This document shows, one piece after another, positions 5,049 through 9,481 of a stretch of DNA of 9,481 bases. The notes beneath the pieces are model-generated. The model saw nothing but the letters and a program-made list of their open reading frames with translations. It ran no database searches and had not been told where the DNA came from. The DNA is taken from assembly GCA_964529265.1 (NCBI GenBank), contig CAZGVW010000068.1:1-9481 (forward strand). The letters run 5' to 3'. How positions within the stretch are numbered: position 1 is the stretch's first letter; every line of letters starts with the position of its first letter. This DNA comes from CAZGVW01 sp964529265. GTDB taxonomy: Bacteria; Planctomycetota; Phycisphaerae; Phycisphaerales; UBA1924. The translations under genes and the position numbers were made by a program.

Positions 5049-6341
5049 GTGCAGGACGCCCGGTGCGATATCGCGGTGATCGGCGCCGGCGCCGCGGGCC
5101 TGATGGCGGCGATCCAGGCCGGCCGGGCCGCGACCAAGCGAGGCTCGCCGGCCCGGATCGCGGCCCTGGACGGCGCCCGGACGCTTGGGGCGAAGATCCT
5201 GGTGGCGGGCGGCGGGCGGTGCAATGTCACGCATTTCGAGGTGGCTGAGGCGGCGTTCGCGGGGTCGTCGCGGAATGCGATCCGGAAGGTGCTGAAACGG
5301 TTCGATGTGCCGGAAACGGTGTCGTTTTTTCGCGAAATCGGCGTGGAATTGAAGCGCGAGGAGACGGGGAAGCTGTTCCCGACGACGGACAGCGCCCGGA
5401 CGGTGCTGAATGCGCTGTTGGGCGCTGCGCGGGCGGCGGGGGTGGAGATTCGGCATCCGTGGCGGGTGGAAACGATCGAAAGAGCGCCCGGGGGCGGTTT
5501 TGTGGTGCAAAAAGCGCCGGATGACGGTTCGGAAGCGCGCGGAGCGCCCGGGGAGACGGAAATAACCGCGGAGCGCGTGATCCTGGCGACGGGCGGGAAG
5601 AGCCTGCCGAAATCGGGGTCAGACGGGAAGGGATATGAGATCGCGCGGCTGCTCGGGCACACGACGACGGAGCGCATTTTTCCCGCCCTCGTGCCGCTGA
5701 CGTTGCCGAAGGATCACTTTCTGTGCGGTTTGAGCGGGCTTTCGGCGCGGGCGGCGCTGGAAGTGCGGTCATCGACGGGGAAACGGCTGGAATCGTTCAC
5801 GAACTCGCTGTTGTGCGCGCATTTCGGGATTTCGGGGCCCGCGGCGCTCGACGTGAGCCGCTATTTCCTCGATGCCCGGGCCCGCGACCCCGGCGCGACG
5901 CTGGTGGTGAACTGGCTGCCGGGCGTTTCGCCCGAGGCGCTGGACGCCGCGATGGTGGGGCTGGGGCCGCGCACCGCGGGCCGCTTCCTGCACGATGCGC
6001 CGAACGGCCTGCCGGAGCGCCTGGCGCGGGCGCTGTGCGCGGAGGCAGGGGTTGACGCGGCCGCGCCGGGGCACGCGCTCACGCGCGAACAGCGGAAGGC
6101 GCTGGCGCGGGCGGTGTGCGGACTGGTGCTCCCCGTGACGGGCGACCGCGGCTGGGTGCACGCCGAGGTGACGGCGGGCGGCGTGCCGCTGAGCGAGTTG
6201 CGGCTGGAGACGATGGAAAGCCGCGTGACGCCGGGGCTGCACCTCTGCGGCGAAATCTGCGACGTGGACGGGCGGATCGGCGGCTTCAACTTCCAGTGGG
6301 CGTGGGCAAGCGGGTTCGTGGCGGGGGTGGGGGCTGTGTAA
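5049..6341 (+). CDS. BaiN/HI0933-family NAD(P)/FAD-dependent oxidoreductase
   Basis: The product is a 430-residue flavoprotein of the HI0933/YhiN/BaiN group, cytosolic enzymes of mostly unknown substrate (BaiN itself was proposed to act in bile-acid dehydroxylation, which need not apply here). The N terminus has the FAD-binding Rossmann motif DIAVIGAGAAGLMAAIQAGR, then the family-specific LGAKILVAGGGRCNVTH. Further on are FPTTDSARTVLNAL, VILATGGKSLPKSGSDGKGY (the ATGG motif) and FPALVPL. The C terminus has the second FAD signature PGLHLCGEICDVDGRIGG followed by FNFQWAWASGFVAG. Length is normal and all signatures are intact. The start is GTG 5049 with a leaderless-type -10 in front. The gene is alone, flanked by the terminator at 4940 and, six bases after its stop, by a convergent gene. 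Confidence 0.9.
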   Translation: MQDARCDIAVIGAGAAGLMAAIQAGRAATKRGSPARIAALDGARTLGAKILVAGGGRCNVTHFEVAEAAFAGSSRNAIRKVLKRFDVPETVSFFREIGVELKREETGKLFPTTDSARTVLNALLGAARAAGVEIRHPWRVETIERAPGGGFVVQKAPDDGSEARGAPGETEITAERVILATGGKSLPKSGSDGKGYEIARLLGHTTTERIFPALVPLTLPKDHFLCGLSGLSARAALEVRSSTGKRLESFTNSLLCAHFGISGPAALDVSRYFLDARARDPGATLVVNWLPGVSPEALDAAMVGLGPRTAGRFLHDAPNGLPERLARALCAEAGVDAAAPGHALTREQRKALARAVCGLVLPVTGDRGWVHAEVTAGGVPLSELRLETMESRVTPGLHLCGEICDVDGRIGGFNFQWAWASGFVAGVGAV

Positions 6342-6347
6342 GCAGCG

Positions 6348-7748
6348 TCATTGCTGTGCGCTTCGCAGCAACGTCGCCGCGGATGGCGCCACGCCCGGCG
6401 GAGGAGAAGTCAGCGGCTCGACGAGCACAACGTCCGAGGCTTCGGCGAGAAGATCGTCTTCGTACACCAGCGGCGCCCTTCGCCACAGCAGATGCGAGAC
6501 CGGGAGGCGGTAGCGGATCGTGAAGAAGTCGTCCTTTGCCCTCGGATCCGAGCCGTGGTGAAAGCGCAGCCAGACGTCAATGGCGTCGTCGCCGTCCGCC
6601 AAACGAAGCGTGAGAGCGGAGTCCGTGTACTTGAAGCAGCCCTTGATGGGTTCACCCCGGACGAGGTTGAAGGTGTATTCGTCGCGTCCATCGAGCAGGC
6701 GCTGGAGGCGGAGTCCGGTGGGCGGAGGTTCTTCAACGAGTTCGGCGCGGGTGTGCTCGTTCGGGAGGAGTAGTCCGAAGTGGATCACTGACGCGTGCCG
6801 GAGCGGGCCGCCCGCTGCGTCCCGAAAATCGAAGAGGAGATGCGCGCCGGCATCTTCACCGTCGGGCGAGAGGCGCTGGGGGGCGAGGGTCAGGACGCCT
6901 TCGATTGGCACGGCGGGAACGCGGAGCGTGCCGGAGGAGGTGGCCACATCGCGCGATTCGGAATCACGGGAAAGAACGCGGGTTGAGGCTCGGGCGGACG
7001 CGGAGCGGAGGGCGTCGTCGAAGAAGGCAACAGTGGCGGTACGGCCGCCTTTGGGGGGCCAGATCGACTTGGGACGAGTATCAGCCGGCGGAGCAAATGA
7101 TGATCCACCAGGGTCAATGACGGTGATGGGGGAGGGAAGCTTGAAGTATCCCGGCGCCATTGCGCCAATGGGGCGAATGAGGACGAATGGAGCGACCTCG
7201 AGCTGAACACGGCTATCGGTAACGAGCGGCGCGCGTCGCCACAGCAATCGGCCGTAGGGAACCGAGTACTCCCACGCGCGCAACGACTTTCGCTTGAACT
7301 GGCTCGGCTCGCCTGTCATCGCGTGCAGGCGCACATCAAGGGATTCCTCGCTCATCTGGATCTCAAACAAAGCGTTCGGTGCTTCCGCAGGCCAATCGTC
7401 GAACAGGCTGCGAACCCACCGCGAGAGCTCGGCTTGGTCTTTCAAGCAGACCCAGCGCTGCGTGTGCCGGCGAAACGCGCCTGTCGCGCCGCCGACTTGG
7501 TCGGCTGGGAGCGGTAGCAGCGCCTCCATCGCGAGCACGCTGCGATGGGAGTAGGCTTGGCCGTCAGGCGCCATCAAGCTCAGCACCAGCGACATGAATC
7601 CATGATCAGGCGTCACGCCATGGGCAACGTCGGTGAACGACGTCAAGTCCGCGTGGCCGTGACACACACCGGGCCCGATCGAGAAGCGCACCCCTTCGGC
7701 GTTCACTGCGGTAATCTGCTCCGGCGTGTGCACTCTAACTTCGCGCAT
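6348..7748 (-). CDS. Unknown 466-aa protein with an internal duplication; possible partner of the toxin-like gene
   Basis: I do not recognise a family. The protein appears soluble, with no signal peptide or membrane helix. It contains two copies of a module of about 60 residues. In copy one (about 134-194) DVRLHAMTG is followed by LLWRRAPLV at 168-176 and VAPFVLIRPI. In copy two (about 387-446) DVWLRFHHGS is followed by the identical LLWRRAPLV at 420-428 and VVLVEPL. The middle (about 200-340) is Pro/Ser/Arg-rich and then beta-like (VEGVLTLAP-type strands, GAHLLFDFRD, VIHFGLLLPN). The start ATG 7748 has AAGGAG eleven bases upstream and lies 24 bases after the stop of the nuclease-domain gene, so the two are probably cotranscribed. 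In polymorphic toxin loci that position belongs to the immunity gene, but immunity proteins are usually much smaller, so this is only a positional hint. Confidence 0.7.
   Translation of the reverse strand: MREVRVHTPEQITAVNAEGVRFSIGPGVCHGHADLTSFTDVAHGVTPDHGFMSLVLSLMAPDGQAYSHRSVLAMEALLPLPADQVGGATGAFRRHTQRWVCLKDQAELSRWVRSLFDDWPAEAPNALFEIQMSEESLDVRLHAMTGEPSQFKRKSLRAWEYSVPYGRLLWRRAPLVTDSRVQLEVAPFVLIRPIGAMAPGYFKLPSPITVIDPGGSSFAPPADTRPKSIWPPKGGRTATVAFFDDALRSASARASTRVLSRDSESRDVATSSGTLRVPAVPIEGVLTLAPQRLSPDGEDAGAHLLFDFRDAAGGPLRHASVIHFGLLLPNEHTRAELVEEPPPTGLRLQRLLDGRDEYTFNLVRGEPIKGCFKYTDSALTLRLADGDDAIDVWLRFHHGSDPRAKDDFFTIRYRLPVSHLLWRRAPLVYEDDLLAEASDVVLVEPLTSPPPGVAPSAATLLRSAQQ
6351..6371. terminator. Hairpin at the tail-to-tail junction, no T run
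   Basis: TTGCTGTG pairs with CGCAGCAA around a five-base loop (8 bp, one G-U). It lies in the last codons of the leftward gene, ten bases after the flavoprotein stop. Without a T run it is at best a weak bidirectional stop. Confidence 0.25.
6469..6490. repeat. 22-base internal repeat, copy 2 (encodes the second LLWRRAPLV block)
   Basis: It is identical to 7225-7246 at 20 of 22 bases and in the same orientation. Both copies share AGCGGCGC and TCGCCACAGCA. The DNA match is close because the encoded peptide block is identical, so it may reflect a duplicated module under selection rather than a recent DNA event. Confidence 0.7.
7225..7246. repeat. 22-base internal repeat, copy 1 (encodes the first LLWRRAPLV block)
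   Basis: This is the partner of 6469-6490, 756 bases away within the same gene and in phase with it (252 codons). Confidence 0.7.
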
Positions 7749-7759
7749 GCTGAGTTAGT

Positions 7760-7765
7760 CTCCTT
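7760..7765 (-). promoter_or_regulatory. Ribosome binding site AAGGAG for the 466-aa gene
   Basis: AAGGAG lies within a GGAAGGAG stretch in the 24-base gap after the nuclease-domain gene's stop, eleven bases before ATG 7748. It gives the downstream gene its own translation start within a shared transcript. Confidence 0.6.
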
Positions 7766-7772
7766 CCGCAGG

Positions 7773-9481
7773 CTAATCTGCGATCTGCCGCCATTCGACC
7801 CCGCGAGCCGTCAGCATTTGTTGCAGTGATGGTCCGATCGGTCGGTTGGTCACAAGAGTCGGGATGAGCATCAATTCCATGGACTGTGCTCGGAGCTGAT
7901 CTAGGTAGTCCGCGCCGCAAACAGCGCCCTGGCTTCCACAGATCTCCGACGGAATAAAGGGCGTGTCCGCTGTCTTATGCTTCACTTGGATCGCGTGGGT
8001 GTTCGTCAGTGTGTCAATTCGATTGAATCCCGGAACTCCGTCGTGCGAGACGCGTTCAAGCGCTCCGAGCGCGGGTTGTTCGCCCTCAACAAGGCGGCGT
8101 GCGACGGTCCCCTCGTAGATGCATCCGTTGATTCCGTTAGAGTTGTTTCTGTTATTGCGGAGGAACTGAATCATCTCTGGCAAGCCATCTTTGCCGTGCA
8201 GTCGCTCGAGATTCCGGAAGGCTAGGTCATGCTTGGCCGCATTAAGAGCAGTGCCCTCGACAAACTCACGAACAAGTGGGCTCCCCACACCTGCTGTGTG
8301 GACGGCCACCGCGACGCCACGGATGGCCTCGTCAGAAATCTGCCCGCTCGGCAGATCTAGCTTGCGCAGTATATCGAGGGTCTCCTCGACGACATCCTCC
8401 GAGAACTCGTCGAAGAGCGCTTCAGCCGCGGTCTTCTTGCCGGCCTTGACGGCGAATGCCGTTCCCTCGAAAGCCTCGTCCGTGTGATCGCGAGTTGCCT
8501 TTGTCGCCATGGTCGACACAGCGCCCGCCACATCGTCGGCCCCCAGTCCAAGTGGGCTTGCCTCCGCCTTGCGCCGTTGATTGACGAGCCTCTGCGCTGC
8601 GTAGATCGGCCACTCGGCAATGCTGACGCCCTCAGGCCGGCGCACCTTTGCGGCGAACGAGATCAACCGCCGTCCGGAATCGGTCAGGGACGAGCCCATC
8701 CGACCGAGAGCTCGCGCAGTGCTCGGAGGAATGAACTTGATCAGCGTCTTGACAACCGCGACGACCGCGTTTGCTGCCGCACCAGCAGGCCCGCCGAGGT
8801 AGCCCGCATCGGCGGCAAGGCCAACAATGGCAATCAAGGCGACGACGTAGTTCGTCCCCTTGTCCGTAAAGATGGGCTTGTAGATTGCCTCCTTGACGAC
8901 GTCGTAGAAGTCGCCACCCGGCGCCATGCCGATCGCGAGTTCCGTGGCGATCGTGCCCCAGGTGACGAGGTGGCCTTCCCAGCCGGGAGGCTCCTCGCCG
9001 GGCTGGGGCGGATTCACCAGCCAGGTCCCACCGTTCGCCTGCACCATCTGCATCATGGACACGATGATGTGGTTGGAGAGCGGCGCGTTCAGCAGAATCG
9101 CATTGGAGGCGACCTTGACCGGGATCTCCGGCTGCTGCTCCGACTCCCACAGGAGAAGGGTCAGCCCGATCGGCTCGTCAGGGTTCGCGTACAGCGCTTC
9201 GCGGACGTTGTTGCCGCAGATCGCCCACGCGGTGTGGTTGATGAGAGGGAGCGTGAGCGTAGCCACGGCGATCGCCGGCAGATCCTCCTCCACCTCCACC
9301 TCGTGCGAATGCCGAATTGAGTGCCCGGTGTACGTATGGCCAACGAACGACTGCGCCCCGCGGAGCGTGTCGCGATCTTCGTCGCTGAGGTCATCCCATG
9401 CAGCGGCGCCGGTCCCAACGACAACGGAAATGGACTCGAAGTCCACGGTCCATTCCTGCCAGGGGATCCCGGAGCCGCTCA
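7773..9481 (-). CDS. Polymorphic-toxin-like protein with C-terminal PD-(D/E)XK-type nuclease domain (5' partial)
   Basis: The frame has no stop up to the right edge, and sequence before the GTG at 9446 (IPWQEWTVDFES) reads on smoothly, so the protein very probably starts outside the window. Counting from that GTG: 1-190 is unrecognised and beta-rich (VATLTLPLINHTAWAICGNN, IGLTLLLWE); 200-238 is hydrophobic and Gly/Ala-rich (NYVVALIAIVGLAADAGYLG, then PAGAAANAVVAVVKTLIKF), like the pre-toxin segments of polymorphic toxins; 300-425 is helical; and 428-440 is an Asn-rich linker (LRNNRNNSNGIN). Residues 441-557 look like a nuclease fold: E445 in IYEGTVARRL, D478 in GFNRID, Q487-V-K489 in HAIQVKHK (E...D...QxK), then ADYLDQLRAQ, the strand MLIPTLVTNRP and ARGVEWRQI. 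Toxin function is inferred from architecture; a housekeeping or phage-type nuclease remains possible. The gene is followed after 24 bases by the 466-residue protein. Confidence 0.65.
   Translation of the reverse strand, partial: SGSGIPWQEWTVDFESISVVVGTGAAAWDDLSDEDRDTLRGAQSFVGHTYTGHSIRHSHEVEVEEDLPAIAVATLTLPLINHTAWAICGNNVREALYANPDEPIGLTLLLWESEQQPEIPVKVASNAILLNAPLSNHIIVSMMQMVQANGGTWLVNPPQPGEEPPGWEGHLVTWGTIATELAIGMAPGGDFYDVVKEAIYKPIFTDKGTNYVVALIAIVGLAADAGYLGGPAGAAANAVVAVVKTLIKFIPPSTARALGRMGSSLTDSGRRLISFAAKVRRPEGVSIAEWPIYAAQRLVNQRRKAEASPLGLGADDVAGAVSTMATKATRDHTDEAFEGTAFAVKAGKKTAAEALFDEFSEDVVEETLDILRKLDLPSGQISDEAIRGVAVAVHTAGVGSPLVREFVEGTALNAAKHDLAFRNLERLHGKDGLPEMIQFLRNNRNNSNGINGCIYEGTVARRLVEGEQPALGALERVSHDGVPGFNRIDTLTNTHAIQVKHKTADTPFIPSEICGSQGAVCGADYLDQLRAQSMELMLIPTLVTNRPIGPSLQQMLTARGVEWRQIAD

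Noticed and set aside
8484..9320. A 278-codon + strand open frame opposite the toxin-like gene
   Set aside because: Its Arg/Asp/His-rich translation has no recognisable domain, and the - strand frame has coherent hydrophobic and nuclease segments.
9444..9446. GTG as the true start of the toxin-like protein
   Set aside because: The frame stays open to the window edge with plausible protein sequence (IPWQEWTV) in front and no Shine-Dalgarno, so the gene is taken as 5' partial.

Overview
The window is 9.5 kb of GC-rich bacterial DNA. It most resembles a Phycisphaerae-type planctomycete, often recovered from metagenomes. The grounds are a secreted sulfatase-modifying-factor (SUMF1-like) protein ending in a PEP-CTERM-like anchor, many short convergent single genes, GC-ending codons, an ECF sigma/anti-sigma pair with a large extracytoplasmic domain, and two starts that look leaderless. 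The lineage is inferred from style and was not searched.

Layout. Positions 1-607 (- strand) hold the N-terminal third of a MATE-family transporter. It runs directly, out of frame, into the C-terminal half of a DsbB-type disulfide oxidoreductase, so both genes are broken at one junction near 225-250. Positions 608-882 are a divergent intergenic stretch. Positions 883-2069 (+) encode the SUMF1/PEP-CTERM protein; a heptanucleotide repeat sits between its signal peptide and mature domain, and the two parts are in different frames. Positions 2027-2278 (-) encode a small helical protein of unknown function. Positions 2450-3217 (+) encode the chromosome-segregation protein ScpB. Positions 3232-4696 (-) form a two-gene ECF sigma/anti-sigma operon with an 8-base overlap; an inverted repeat lies upstream of the sigma gene. 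A strong + strand intrinsic terminator (4940-4971) follows no recognisable gene. Positions 5049-6341 (+) encode a BaiN/HI0933-like flavoprotein.

Positions 6348-9481 (-) are the most unusual part. The upstream gene, open at the right edge, encodes a protein with a hydrophobic glycine/alanine-rich segment, an Asn-rich linker and a C-terminal PD-(D/E)XK-like nuclease domain, the architecture of a polymorphic toxin. A gene 24 bases downstream, with a good ribosome binding site, encodes a 466-residue protein of unknown function with an internal duplication around an identical nine-residue block. It is the positional candidate for an immunity or partner protein. The two form the best candidate for an undescribed system here, but the assignment rests on motif reading and gene order only.

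Most housekeeping genes (ScpB, flavoprotein) are monocistronic and end tail-to-tail with their neighbours. The sigma/anti-sigma pair and the toxin-like pair are the only clear operons. No rRNA, tRNA, CRISPR array or transposase was seen.
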